Origin: Miltoncostaea sp963823515
GTDB lineage: Bacteria > Actinomycetota > Thermoleophilia > Miltoncostaeales > Miltoncostaeaceae
DNA length: 64,000 nt
Reading direction: 5' to 3'
NCBI GenBank assembly: GCA_963823515.1
Contig: CAWGMB010000001.1
Span: forward strand, 124,001 to 188,000
Part shown: positions 1 through 8,890 of the stretch, piece after piece
Layout: each line of letters begins with the position of its first letter
How positions within the stretch are numbered: the stretch's first letter is position 1
Position numbers and translations under genes: made by a program
The notes under the pieces: model-generated
Seen by the model: only the letters and a program-made list of their open reading frames with translations
What the model was told of the DNA's origin: nothing
The model's database searches: none

Positions 1-636
1 CCGGGGCCCGCCCGCGCCGGCGCTCGCGTCGTGCGTCGGGCCCGACAGCTCATCGGAGCTCGCGAACCGCGCTCCCAGGCGCGCCATCTCGGCCTCGGCG
101 CGCACCCCGTCGCCGTCATTCGCGTCCACGGCGCGGATGGCGTCGCCGAGCACGACGACCTGGAGGCCCTCCGCGATGGCATCGCGCACCGTGTTCAGGA
201 CGCAGTAGTCGGTGGTGAGCCCCCCCACGAAGACGCGGCGCACGCCGAGCCCGTGCAACATGGATGCGAGTGACGTGCCGGCGAAGCCCGAGTAGGCGTC
301 CGCCTCGACCCGCGTGGCCTTCAGCACCGGGGTCGTGTCCGCCGGAAGGCGCAGGCCGGCAACGTAGTCCGCACCCCTCGTGCCCGCGACGCAGTGAACC
401 GGCCACGGCCCGCCCTGGGCGGCGAAGGAGCAGTGACCCGGTGGATGCCAGTCGCGCGTCGCGAACACCGGCAGCCCGAGCCCCTCGAACAGGGCGAGGA
501 CCTGGTTCAGCGGCTCGATCACCTCGGCGCCCCCGGCCACCGCGAGCGTTCCGGTCACGAAGTCGTTCTGCACGTCCACGACGAGGAGCGCATCCCCGGG
601 CGCCGGGGCGAGGGCCGTGGGGCCGGTCGCCGTCAT
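1..636 (-). CDS. pncA: Nicotinamidase (isochorismatase family), 3' end cut by window edge
   Basis: Hydrolyses nicotinamide to nicotinate in the NAD salvage pathway (cytoplasmic). The frame is open from the ATG at 636 to the left edge, giving 212 visible residues, so the stop lies outside the window. The cysteine-hydrolase triad is visible: Asp21 in VVDVQNDF, Lys106 in VLKATRVEADAYSGF and Cys145 in TTDYCV. The ATG overlaps the stop of pncB (ATGA), so the two are translationally coupled and work in consecutive steps: PncA makes nicotinate and PncB turns it into the mononucleotide. Family assignment is secure; a general isochorismatase is less likely given the pncB neighbour. Confidence 0.9.
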   Translation of the reverse strand, partial: MTATGPTALAPAPGDALLVVDVQNDFVTGTLAVAGGAEVIEPLNQVLALFEGLGLPVFATRDWHPPGHCSFAAQGGPWPVHCVAGTRGADYVAGLRLPADTTPVLKATRVEADAYSGFAGTSLASMLHGLGVRRVFVGGLTTDYCVLNTVRDAIAEGLQVVVLGDAIRAVDANDGDGVRAEAEMARLGARFASSDELSGPTHDASAGAGGPR

Positions 637-1979
637 CGCCGCCCGTCGCGTTCCATGTCAACCTCGGCCGCGAGCGCGCGCAGCGCCGGCCCGATCTCCA
701 CCCGCCCCCCCGCGGGGCCGTCGAGCGTGCGCATCGTCTCCGGCAGCCGCGCGACCTGCTCCCGCACGCGCCGCCGGATCGCCGGCAGCTCCGGGAGCGG
801 GGCGACGAGGCGCCCCGCGCGGAGCACCGGCACGAGCAAGGGGGCTCCCGGAACCGGATGCGACTCCAAGCTCACCACGTCGCCGCTCCATATGCCGTCG
901 GGATCGTGCCGGCGGTGGACCTGCTTGCGGCCCGGCCAGGTCGCCTTCCCCTCGGAGCGCTTGCGGCGAGGCACCCCGTCATATTCCTGCAGCTTGTAGG
1001 CGCAGTCCAGGTAGGGCGCGTCGGCGGAGGTGTTGACGCGGGTCCCGACGCCGAAGCCGTCGATCGGGGCGCCCCCCGCGAGCATGTCGCGCAGCCGGAA
1101 CTCGTCGAGGTTGCCGCTCGCGAAGATCGTGACGGCAGGCAGGCCGCCGGCGTCGAGGATGGCGCGGACGCGGCGTGCGTGCTCGGCCAGATCGCCGCTG
1201 TCGATGCGCACTCCGGCGATGGGGATCCCCTCGGCGGCGAGGGTGGGCGCGAGCCGCACGACCTCGTGCGCGGCGCGCTCGGTGTCGTAGGTGTCGATCA
1301 GCAGGATCGCGTTGTCGGGGTGCGCCCGGGCGAAGGCCGCGAAGGCCGAGGCCTCGTCGCGGTGGGCCTGGATGTACGAGTGCGCCATCGTGCCGTAGAT
1401 CGGCACCCCGAACCGCCGGCCCGCCTCCACCGTCGCCGTCCCCGAGAACCCGGCCAGGTAGGTCGCCCGCGCGGACAGCAGCCCGGCCTCGGCGCCGTGG
1501 GAGCGGCGCAGGCCGAAGTTGACGAGCAGCTTCCCCGGCGCCGCAAGCGCGCAGCGCACCGCCTTGCTCGCGACCACCGTCGGGAAGTGGATCAGGTTGA
1601 GCACGCGGCTCTCGACGAGCTGGGCCTCCCTCATCGGCGCGCAGACCCGGATCAGCGGCTCGTCGGGGAAGCAGACCGTGCCCTCGGGCATCGCGTCCAC
1701 ATCACCCGTGAAGCGCAGATCGCTCAGCGAGGCGAGGAACGCCGGGTCGAAGCGGCCGGTCCCCTCGAGGAATGCGAGCTCCTCGGCCGTGAAGCGCAGG
1801 TCGAGCAGGTACTCGACGACCTGCGCGAGGCCGGCGGCCAGCAGGAAGCTGCGCCGCGGCGGGAGCCTGCGCACGAAGAGCTCGAACACGGCGGTCGCGT
1901 TCATCCGCTCGGCCCAGTAGGCCTGGAGCATCGTGAGCTCGTAGAGGTCGGTCAGCAGGACGGACGGCGCGGGCCCCAT
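633..1979 (-). CDS. pncB: Nicotinate phosphoribosyltransferase
   Basis: Converts nicotinate plus PRPP to nicotinate mononucleotide, the entry step of the Preiss-Handler route to NAD. The 448-residue protein begins with the family N-terminus (LLTDLYELTMLQAYW) and carries the conserved RRSHGAEAGL segment near residue 160, GTMAHSYIQAH with the catalytic-region histidine near 200, and the phosphoribosyl-binding part LAGGAPIDGFGVGTRV near 305. Length is normal for actinobacterial NAPRTase. It lies one base after the M50 protease gene and overlaps pncA by 4 nt, so the three minus-strand genes look like one transcript. Confidence 0.95.
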   Translation of the reverse strand: MGPAPSVLLTDLYELTMLQAYWAERMNATAVFELFVRRLPPRRSFLLAAGLAQVVEYLLDLRFTAEELAFLEGTGRFDPAFLASLSDLRFTGDVDAMPEGTVCFPDEPLIRVCAPMREAQLVESRVLNLIHFPTVVASKAVRCALAAPGKLLVNFGLRRSHGAEAGLLSARATYLAGFSGTATVEAGRRFGVPIYGTMAHSYIQAHRDEASAFAAFARAHPDNAILLIDTYDTERAAHEVVRLAPTLAAEGIPIAGVRIDSGDLAEHARRVRAILDAGGLPAVTIFASGNLDEFRLRDMLAGGAPIDGFGVGTRVNTSADAPYLDCAYKLQEYDGVPRRKRSEGKATWPGRKQVHRRHDPDGIWSGDVVSLESHPVPGAPLLVPVLRAGRLVAPLPELPAIRRRVREQVARLPETMRTLDGPAGGRVEIGPALRALAAEVDMERDGRR

Positions 1980-1980
1980 C

Positions 1981-3132
1981 TCACGCGGCCCGTCGGTCGG
2001 GGGCGGGGGCGAGGTCCGCGGCGCGCAGGCGCCGCTGGACGTCCGTGAGCGAGACCACGCCGACCGGCCGGCCGGCCGCGTCGACCACGACAGCGCGGCC
2101 CACGCGCATGAAGGCGGGATCGGCGACCAGGGAGGAGGCCGGGAGCCCAGGCGCGATCCGGAGCTCCGGATCGCGATGGGCGAGGGTCCCGAGCGGGGTG
2201 ACCTCGCGCCGGTGGTCGGGGAGCGCGCGCACGTCCTTGAGCGTGACCACCCCGATCGCCCGCCCGTCGCCGTCGGTCACGGGGAAGGCGCCGAAGAGGT
2301 GGCGCGCGAAGCCCGTCCCGATCGCGTCGGCCACCGTGATGCCCGCGGGCAGGCTCACCGCGGGCGCGCTCATCAGGTCGTCCACGGTCTGCGCCCCGAG
2401 GGCGTGGGCGACGCGGGACGCCTCCGCCTCGGCGGTCGAGGCCATGACCAGGAACCAGCCGATCAACGCGAACCAGATGCCGCCGATCGCGCCGGAGAGG
2501 AAGGACAGCGCGCCGAGCGCCATGAGGCCCCAGCCGAACACCCGGCCACCGCGCGCCGCCGCCGCGGTGGCGCGATCGCGGTCGCCGTGGTGGCGCCACA
2601 TCAGGGAGCGGGCGATCCGGCCCCCGTCCAGCGGGAAGGCGGGAAGGAGGTTGAAGGCGAGGATGGCGATGTTGACCGCGAGCTCGTAGTCGAGCAGCGC
2701 GAGTCCCCATACGGGCAGCCGGTCTCCGACGACCAGCCGGACGATCCCCAGCACCCCCGCGATCGCGGCGGTCACCGCGGGTCCCGCGGCGGCGAACCGC
2801 AGCTCGTCCCCGGGCGACTTCGCCTCCCCCTCCAGGCGCGCCACGCCGCCCAGCAGCCAGAGGTCGATCTCCTCGACCCTGATGCCGTGCCGTCGCGCGA
2901 CCACCGCGTGGGCGAGCTCGTGCAGGACGATGCCGGCGAAGAGGCCGAGGGCGCTCAGCAGGCCGAGCGTGTAGGCGGCCGTCTCGCTCAGTCCGGGATC
3001 AGCGTCGGGGAAGTACGTGCTGCCCAGCCCCCAGGTGATCAGTCCGACGACGACCAGCCAGAGGGGGTGGATGCCGATGGGCACGCCGAGGAGGCGGCCG
3101 ACGCGGAACGTGGAGCGGCCCACGGCCCTCAC
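1981..3132 (-). CDS. Site-2-type M50 zinc metalloprotease with tandem CBS domains (rip3-like)
   Basis: Intramembrane metalloprotease. With the GTG at 3132 it has 383 residues: transmembrane helices from about residue 22, zinc-binding HELAH at 71-75, more helices, the second catalytic motif LLPAFPLDGGR at 162-172 (Asp169), then two C-terminal CBS repeats (about 255-375) that would sense adenine nucleotides. This order matches actinobacterial rip3-type proteases. The start is uncertain: GTG 3123 and ATG 3234 are in frame and none has a clear ribosome site. A longer reading would run through the opposite-strand gene at 3382 and was rejected. It leads the pncB-pncA operon; a link between nucleotide sensing and NAD salvage is possible but inferred. 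Confidence 0.85.
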   Translation of the reverse strand: MRAVGRSTFRVGRLLGVPIGIHPLWLVVVGLITWGLGSTYFPDADPGLSETAAYTLGLLSALGLFAGIVLHELAHAVVARRHGIRVEEIDLWLLGGVARLEGEAKSPGDELRFAAAGPAVTAAIAGVLGIVRLVVGDRLPVWGLALLDYELAVNIAILAFNLLPAFPLDGGRIARSLMWRHHGDRDRATAAAARGGRVFGWGLMALGALSFLSGAIGGIWFALIGWFLVMASTAEAEASRVAHALGAQTVDDLMSAPAVSLPAGITVADAIGTGFARHLFGAFPVTDGDGRAIGVVTLKDVRALPDHRREVTPLGTLAHRDPELRIAPGLPASSLVADPAFMRVGRAVVVDAAGRPVGVVSLTDVQRRLRAADLAPAPDRRAA

Positions 3133-3381
3133 GCTCCGGCCGGGGCCCGGCGAGAACCGCCGGCGCCGGGAGCCGGTGCCGCGACGCCACGCCCTCTCGG
3201 TGGGTCGGGAACGTTCATGGTCCTGTGAGCACATCAGCGTCCGGCGGGGCGGGCGACGGGGGGCGCACCGATCCCCCCTTCGCGAAACCCGCGGCCGGTG
3301 CCGCCGTGGCCCGCGTACTCGCCGGACCCCGCCCGCGGGTGGATACTGGGGGTGGACACACTCCCGAAGGAGGCGACGGCC

Positions 3382-3681
3382 ATGGGCACCCAACGGCGTG
3401 ACGACGATGAGCAGACCGACAAGCTCGTGGCGGACCTGATCCGCGATGCCGACCTGGACGAGATCGTCCCGCCGGAGATGGCCCCGGTCATCGAGGCGGG
3501 CGGCGGTGTGGCCGAGGGCTTCGAGCTGTCGGAGGCCCAGTTGATCGAGAACGCGCTCGAGGACCCCATCGATGGGACCGAGCGCATCCTGGCCGACGCG
3601 CCCGCGGTCGAGGCGGAGCCCGACAGGGCCGTCTACGGCGAAGCCGACCACGAGCACTCGTCGGAGGACGACGTGGACTGA
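3382..3681 (+). CDS. Small acidic protein of unknown function
   Basis: A 99-residue, strongly acidic protein (for example LIRDADLDEIVPPEM, and an Asp/Glu-rich C-terminus). No domain recognised. The ATG at 3382 is chosen because AAGGAGG lies 8 bases upstream; longer in-frame starts lack this. It is followed after 13 bp by a zinc-ribbon protein with its own ribosome site, suggesting a two-gene unit divergent from the M50/pncBA operon. Predicted cytoplasmic, as no signal peptide or membrane segment is visible. Confidence 0.7.
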   Translation: MGTQRRDDDEQTDKLVADLIRDADLDEIVPPEMAPVIEAGGGVAEGFELSEAQLIENALEDPIDGTERILADAPAVEAEPDRAVYGEADHEHSSEDDVD

Positions 3682-3694
3682 GGCGGGAGCGGCC

Positions 3695-3859
3695 ATGACC
3701 CCACCGGTCTGCCCGTCATGCGGCCAGCCCGCCACCACCGCGCTCGCGGACGCCGAGCACGGCTGGGAGTGCGGCAACGAGGCCTGCACGGAGTTCGGCC
3801 AGCCGATACGCGACGACGAGCCACCCTCCGTGGCCGGGCCTCCCGCCTCCGAGCGATGA
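3695..3859 (+). CDS. Zinc-ribbon-like mini-protein
   Basis: 54 residues with CPSC near the N-terminus and CGNEAC about 20 residues later, so four cysteines that can bind one zinc. The ATG at 3695 follows a GGAG 6 bases upstream. The remainder is short and acidic with no second domain. It sits just after the acidic protein gene on the same strand. Function unknown; zinc binding is inferred from cysteine spacing only. Confidence 0.65.
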   Translation: MTPPVCPSCGQPATTALADAEHGWECGNEACTEFGQPIRDDEPPSVAGPPASER

Positions 3860-3940
3860 CCTGGGAACACCGCCGGCACGTCGGAGCCCTGGCCGCTCCG
3901 GTGGCTTCAGCGGGCGCTGCGCCGGGGCGATGACGGGTTC

Positions 3941-4252
3941 ATGGAATCCGGGCGCACCAGGGGGGCGTTGGCGCGAGCGATCCTGAACGGCGCACTGCTG
4001 GCCCAGAGCGGCGACACCGTCGAGGTCAACGGGTACGTCTACTTCCCGGAGCGCAGCGTGGCTCCGGGCGTCCTCAGCGCCTCCGGGTTCACCACCCGCT
4101 GCACCCTCAAGGGGCAGGCCGGCTACTTCGACGTGGTCGCGGCGGACAGGACGGTCCGGCGCGGCGCGTTCGCCTACCGCTCTCCACTCCCGGCGGCGAA
4201 GAACGTGAAGGGGCGCGTCGCGTTCTGGAAGGAGATCCTCGTCGAGCGGTGA
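3941..4252 (+). CDS. DUF427 domain protein
   Basis: 103 residues matching the DUF427 fold: YVYFPERSVAPGVLSAS, then TTRCTLKGQAGYFDV near residue 50, and an aromatic-rich C-terminus. DUF427 proteins are small, soluble and of unknown biochemical role. Normal family length. The ribosome site is weak. It ends before a strong hairpin at 4351-4393 that separates it from the convergent methyltransferase gene. Confidence 0.8.
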   Translation: MESGRTRGALARAILNGALLAQSGDTVEVNGYVYFPERSVAPGVLSASGFTTRCTLKGQAGYFDVVAADRTVRRGAFAYRSPLPAAKNVKGRVAFWKEILVER

Positions 4253-4350
4253 CCCGGCGCTTCCGCCGGTGGCTCTCGCAGGCTCCGCGCGCCTCGTCGG
4301 ATCGCCGACGCCCCTGCGCCGATCCACGCGCCCAACCCGCGCCATTCCCG

Positions 4351-4393
4351 CCCCGGCAGGCCCACCCCGATGTGGGGGCGGCCTGCCGGGGCC
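4351..4393. terminator. Hairpin between convergent genes
   Basis: CCCCGGCAGGC at 4351 pairs with GCCTGCCGGGG ending at 4393, enclosing a second short stem (CCACCCC/GGGGG). It lies between the stops of the DUF427 gene (4252) and the methyltransferase gene (4416), a good position for a bidirectional terminator. No T-tract is seen, as is usual in such GC-rich genomes. Confidence 0.65.
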
Positions 4394-4415
4394 GAGCGGA
4401 CCACCGTGCGCAGGC

Positions 4416-5234
4416 CTACCCTCGGGTGATGACCGTCTCGAGGTAGGTCGAGGGGACCGCGATCGCCCGGGCGTCGTCGCGTCGGTCGCTCGCGCGGATG
4501 AGGTCGAGGAGGTCGTCCTCGAGCGCCTGGGCCCGGTCGCCGGCCGCCTCGAAGGCCTTGTTCACGGGACCGTAGTAGCGCCGGAACTCGTCGACGAGCG
4601 CCTCGGCCGACGGGTAGCGGAAGACGTAGCTGCGCCGGTGGTTGCGGATCGCCGACGCTCCTGCGCCGAACAGCTCCTCGATGTGGGCCTGGTCGCCCCA
4701 GAGGACTCCCGGGCGGACGCCGGGCGGCGGCGGCACGTGGGCGCCGACCGTCTTCAGCAGGCTCCCGATGAAGCCGTCGGGGGTCCAGTTCGCGACGGCG
4801 ATCGTGCCGCCGGAGCGGGTCACGCGCAGCATCTCACCGGCCGTGGCCCGATGATCCGGGGCGAACATCGCGCCGAAGACCGAGAGCGCGGCGTCGAAGC
4901 CCCCGTCCTCGAAGGGCAGCGCCTGGGCGTCGCCGCTGGTGAACTCGACGTCGAAGCCCTCGGCGGCGGCGCGGGTGCGGGCGCGGTCGAGCAACGACGG
5001 GACGTAGTCGACGCCGGTGACGCTGCAGCCGGCTCGCGCGGCGGCGAGGCTGGCGTTGCCGCTGCCGCAGGCGACATCGAGCACCCGGTCGCCGGAGCGC
5101 AGGTCGGCGGTGTCGACGAGGTGCTCGGAGGTGAGGGAGATGCGGGCGCCGATGATCGAGTAGTCGCCGGTGGACCAGGTGGCCTGCTGGCGGGTGGTGA
5201 CGGCGGCGAGGTCCGGGGTGATCGTGGTGGTCAT
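4416..5234 (-). CDS. Class I SAM-dependent methyltransferase
   Basis: 272 residues with the SAM-binding motif I VLDVACGSGNASLAAA near residue 55, motif II acidic residue in GVDYV, and motif IV-like SGDAQALPFEDGGFD near 110, typical of UbiE/type-11 methyltransferases. Substrate unknown. The ATG at 5234 is chosen because AAGGAG lies 7 bases upstream. It is head-to-head with a large LuxR-type regulator starting at 5384, which may control it; this is inference from the 149-bp shared upstream region. Confidence 0.85.
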   Translation of the reverse strand: MTTTITPDLAAVTTRQQATWSTGDYSIIGARISLTSEHLVDTADLRSGDRVLDVACGSGNASLAAARAGCSVTGVDYVPSLLDRARTRAAAEGFDVEFTSGDAQALPFEDGGFDAALSVFGAMFAPDHRATAGEMLRVTRSGGTIAVANWTPDGFIGSLLKTVGAHVPPPPGVRPGVLWGDQAHIEELFGAGASAIRNHRRSYVFRYPSAEALVDEFRRYYGPVNKAFEAAGDRAQALEDDLLDLIRASDRRDDARAIAVPSTYLETVITRG

Positions 5235-5383
5235 GGTGGACTCCTTGTTCGTCGCGGGGATCGTTGCGACTCCGACGCTAGGACCCGGCGGCGCTCCCGC
5301 CATGACCAGGACTGGCCCACTTGCGCCGCCCCTCGCGGGCGCTGCCATAGTCAATCCTGACCACCACCAACCCGACCCGGCTT

Positions 5384-8316
5384 GTGACGACGACCCTTCC
5401 CGGCCCGCTGCGCGTCCGTTCGCACGTCCCCCTCGTGGGGCGCGAGCCCGAGCTCGCCGCGCTGCGGGCGGGCCTGCCCGGTGCCGAGGCCACGCTGTCG
5501 GCCGTGCTGCTCGCGGGCGAGCCCGGCAGCGGCAAGAGCCGGTTGGTCCGTGAGCTGGCGGTTCGTGCGGCCGAGGGCGGGGTGCGGGTGATCTACGGCG
5601 CCTGCGACTCGGAGGTGGCAGCGCCCTACGGTCCCTTCGCCCAGGCCCTGGGGCAGCTCTCCGAGGGCGGCGACGGGCCCCTCGGGGGTCCTTCACGCGC
5701 ACGCCGCCGCTCGGCGAGGGCGCGCCCCGCGGCGGTTCCGGCGATCCGGACGCCGAACGGCTGCGCCTGCACCGCGCGGCGGCGGCCGCGCTCGCGGGCG
5801 CCGCCGCGAGCGCACCGCTGATGCTGGTGCTCGAGGATCTCCACTGGGCCGACGGCGCCAGCGTCGCCCTCCTGCGGAGCCTCGTCCGCGACCCTCCGAG
5901 CGAGCGGCTGCTCATCGTGGCGACCTACCGTGACGCGGCGGCGGACGTCGGCCCCGAGTTGGCCGCCGTGGTCGGTGAGCTCCGCCGCTCCGAGGCGGTG
6001 CTCCACATGCGCCTGGCCGGCCTCTCCGTCGGGGAGATCGGCCGCTGGATCCACCATGCCGCCGGCCTCTCCGACGCGGCAGACGTCGGAGATCTGCCCG
6101 CCGGGCTGGCCGCGCTCACCGGCGGGAACCCCTTCCTGCTCGGAGAGGTCTGGCGCACCCTCCAGGAGACCGGCGCTCTGACGGTCGCCGCCGATCGGGT
6201 GAGCATCGAACGGCCCCTGGCGAGCGTCGCCAGCCCCGAGGGGGTGCGCGACGTCGTCGCCGGGCGCCTCGGCCGCCTCCCGTCCGACACACGCGCCGTG
6301 CTCGAGTGCGCCGCCGTCGCGGGGCCGGAGTTCCGGGTCAACGTCCTCGATGTCGCCCTGTCGCCCGGCCCGGCGGGCGGATCGGCGCCGGTCGACCTCC
6401 CCGCCGCCCTCGTCGCCGCCGAGGCCCTGGCCATGATCGAGCCGACCTCGCCCGCCGGGATCGCCTATCGCTTCGCCCACGAGCTGGTGCGCCGGGCCGT
6501 GGTCGATCGAATGCCGACCCCCCGCAGGGCGGAGCTCCACCTGCGCGTGGCCGAGGCGCTCGAGGCGCTCGGGGCCGCCGGCGCGGCCGACCTCGCCCAC
6601 CACTTCACCGCCGCGGCCGCCGTCGGCGGCCGCGAGCGGGCGGTCGAGTACGGGGTGGCCGCCGCACGCGCGGCGGCCACTGCCGCCGCGCACGAGGCGG
6701 CAGCCGAGCACCTGGCACAGGTCGTCAACCTGGTCTCCCCGGGGCCGGAGCATGCCGAGCTCACGCTGGAGCTGGGTGCGGAGCAGACCCGGGCCGGCGA
6801 TCTGGCGGCGGCGCTCGACACATTCTCGGCGGCCGCCGGCCTGGCGCGTGCGGAGGGCGACGCCGACCTCCTCGCGCGGGCCGCGATCGGCTTCGAGGGG
6901 GCCTGCTGGCGTCCTGGGATCGCCGACGCCGGGGCCGTGGAGCTGCTGCGCGAGGCCGAGGCGGCTCTGCTCGGGCCCGGGGGAGGCGTCCGGGCGCGGG
7001 TGCGCTCCGGCCTCGCCCGTGCCCTCGCCTATCAGGGCCACTATGGACGGGCCGCGGAGATCGCCTCGGAGGCGGTCGCCGAGGCCCGCTCCGAGGGCAG
7101 CGAGAAGATCCTGGCCGAGGCGCTGATCGGGACCTTCTTCGCTTCCGGCGGCCGCGCGGCGGGCGATGTCGCCGAGGCGCTTGCCGAGGCTCGCGACATC
7201 GCCGATCGCACGGGGGACCGGGAGCTCGCGATCGAGGCTGCCACCTGGCGGGTCGTGGTCCTGACCCGGCTGGGCGACACGGCCGCCGCCCACCGGCAGC
7301 TCGACGAGCTCCGGCGGGCCGCGGAGGCGGCGGTGCTGCCCTTCGCGCTCCACGTCGCCGCCCAGTTCGAGGCCTCCCTCGCCCTCGCCGAGGGGCGTCT
7401 CGACGACGCCGAGGCCAACGTCGAGCTCTCGCGCCGGTGGGGCGAGCTGCTCCGCGCCCGCGACGTCAGCGGATCGCACGGGATCCAGATGTTCAACCTG
7501 CGCCGCGAGCAGGGGCGTCTCGGCGAGCTGGCGCCGGTGGCCCGGCTGCTGGCCGCGGGCGCGGACAGCGCCTGGAGGCCGGGCCTGGTCGCCCTGCTCG
7601 CCGAGACCGGCTTCCGCGACGAGGCGCGAGCCGAGCTCGGCTCGCTGATCCGGTCGGCGCTGCCCTCCCTCACCGACGGTGGGGTGGCGACCGCCGGTCT
7701 GGCCTATCTCACCGAGGCGGCCTTCGCGCTCGACGACCGCGAGGCCGCGCTCGCGCTGCGGCCGATCCTCGCCGACCGCGGCGGCGAAGTGCTGATGGTC
7801 GGCAACCTGGTCGCCTGCCTCGGCAGCGCAGACCGCCTGGTCGGGATGCTCGCGGCGACCGCCGGCGAGCTCGACGCGGCCGTGGAGCACCTGGAGCGCG
7901 GTATCGCCCGCGACGCCGAGCTGGGCTTTCGCACCTGGGTCGCCTGGGGCGCGCACGCGCTGGCGCGCACCCTCCGCGAGCGTCGCGCGGCCGGCGACCG
8001 CGAGCGCGCCGCCACCCTCGACGAGCGGGCCGCCGAGGTGGCCGGCAGCCTCGGGCTGGCGGCGCTGGTGACCCGTATCGGCGCCGCCCCGCCCCCCGTC
8101 GCGGCCCCCGCACCCGACGACCTCTCTCCGCGCGAGCTGGTGGTGCTGCGCCTGATCGCCGCCGGGCGCAGCAACCGCGAGATCGGCGTCGAGCTCGTGA
8201 TCAGCGAGCACACGGTCGCGAACCACGTCCGCAGCATCCTGCGCAAGACCGGCTGCGCCAACCGCACCGAGGCCGCCGACTACGCCCACCGCCGGGGGCT
8301 CGTCGACATCCGGTGA
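5384..8316 (+). CDS. LuxR-family STAND ATPase regulator, frameshifted near 5665-5690
   Basis: Large AAA/STAND transcription regulator. The first frame (from GTG 5384) holds the sensor-loop start PLVGREPELAAL and Walker A LLAGEPGSGKSRLV. The second frame holds Walker B LVLEDLHWADG, the winged-helix and TPR-like repeat region, and a C-terminal LuxR HTH (SPRELVVLRLIAAGRSNREI). The join requires a one-base shift between about 5665 and 5690. The stretch between Walker A and Walker B is also shorter than usual, so some sequence may be missing. It faces the methyltransferase gene. Either an assembly indel or a genuinely damaged gene; the long C-terminal part is otherwise clean. Confidence 0.75.
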
Positions 8317-8338
8317 CGGCGGGGTTACCCTCCTGGTC

Positions 8339-8605
8339 ATGCCGCTCTTTCTCGTGCACCGGTCGTTCGCCGAGCAGCTCGACCTCTCGCGCGAGGAGAT
8401 CACGGCCCTCGAGGGCGCCGGCCTCGAGGCGGGCATCCGCTGGATCGAGTCGTTCCTCAGTGCCGACCGCCTGCAGGCCTACTGCCTCTTCGAGGCCCCC
8501 TCGGCCGACGTCATCCGCGCGGCCTCCGCCCAGTCGGGCATGCCGGTCGAGGCGATCCTCGAGGTCAGCGGAATGCTCGGCAATCTGGGCGCCGCGCCGG
8601 CCTGA
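8339..8605 (+). CDS. DUF4242 (nickel-binding-like) domain protein
   Basis: 88 residues; begins MPLFLVHRSFAEQLDLS and contains AYCLFEAPSADVIRAASAQ followed by MPVEAILEV, the pattern of small DUF4242 ferredoxin-like proteins. Function not established; some relatives bind metal. It follows the LuxR regulator by 22 bp and is followed by a hairpin. A second, broken DUF4242 gene lies at 13873-14159. Confidence 0.75.
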   Translation: MPLFLVHRSFAEQLDLSREEITALEGAGLEAGIRWIESFLSADRLQAYCLFEAPSADVIRAASAQSGMPVEAILEVSGMLGNLGAAPA

Positions 8606-8641
8606 GGCCTCCCGGAGCCGCCCCCGCATCGGGGGGAGGCC
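8606..8641 (+). terminator. Hairpin after the DUF4242 gene
   Basis: GGCCTCCC at 8606 pairs with GGGAGGCC ending at 8641, with an inner CCCCC/GGGGG stem. It starts just after the DUF4242 stop and lies before the convergent small gene at 8690, so it can end transcription from either side. Confidence 0.6.
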
Positions 8642-8689
8642 CCGTCGTGCCCCGATGGACGTCGCCGCCCTCGCCGGCCCGGCCCGCCC

Positions 8690-8890
8690 TCAGGCGCCCG
8701 CCGGATCCCGACCTCGCCGCTTCCCGCCGCCGTCCTCACCGCTCCACTCCTCAGGGGGAGCGTCCGGGCACACCGACTGCGGTGGATCGTCCATCGCCTC
8801 CGGTCGCACCCGGGAAAAGAAGCGCTCGCGGGCGGCGCGAAAGGATTCCCAGTCGCCGGCCGGCCGCGGATCCTCGGGCCCCATCACCAT
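8690..8890 (-). CDS. Small hypothetical protein coupled to the aldehyde dehydrogenase
   Basis: 66 residues, no recognised domain; charged and aromatic N-terminal half (DWESFRAARERFFSRV) and a basic, glycine-rich tail. The ATG at 8890 overlaps the stop of the upstream dehydrogenase gene, which argues for translational coupling. A real gene is plausible but rests on overlap and composition only. Confidence 0.4.
   Translation of the reverse strand: MVMGPEDPRPAGDWESFRAARERFFSRVRPEAMDDPPQSVCPDAPPEEWSGEDGGGKRRGRDPAGA

Noticed and set aside
264..2048. 594-residue open frame opposite the pncB gene
   Set aside because: Arg/Pro/Gly-rich with no family pattern; it is the shadow of pncB caused by high GC.
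3133..3879. Long N-terminal extension of the M50 protease
   Set aside because: It would run through a plus-strand gene with a good ribosome site, and the added residues are low quality.
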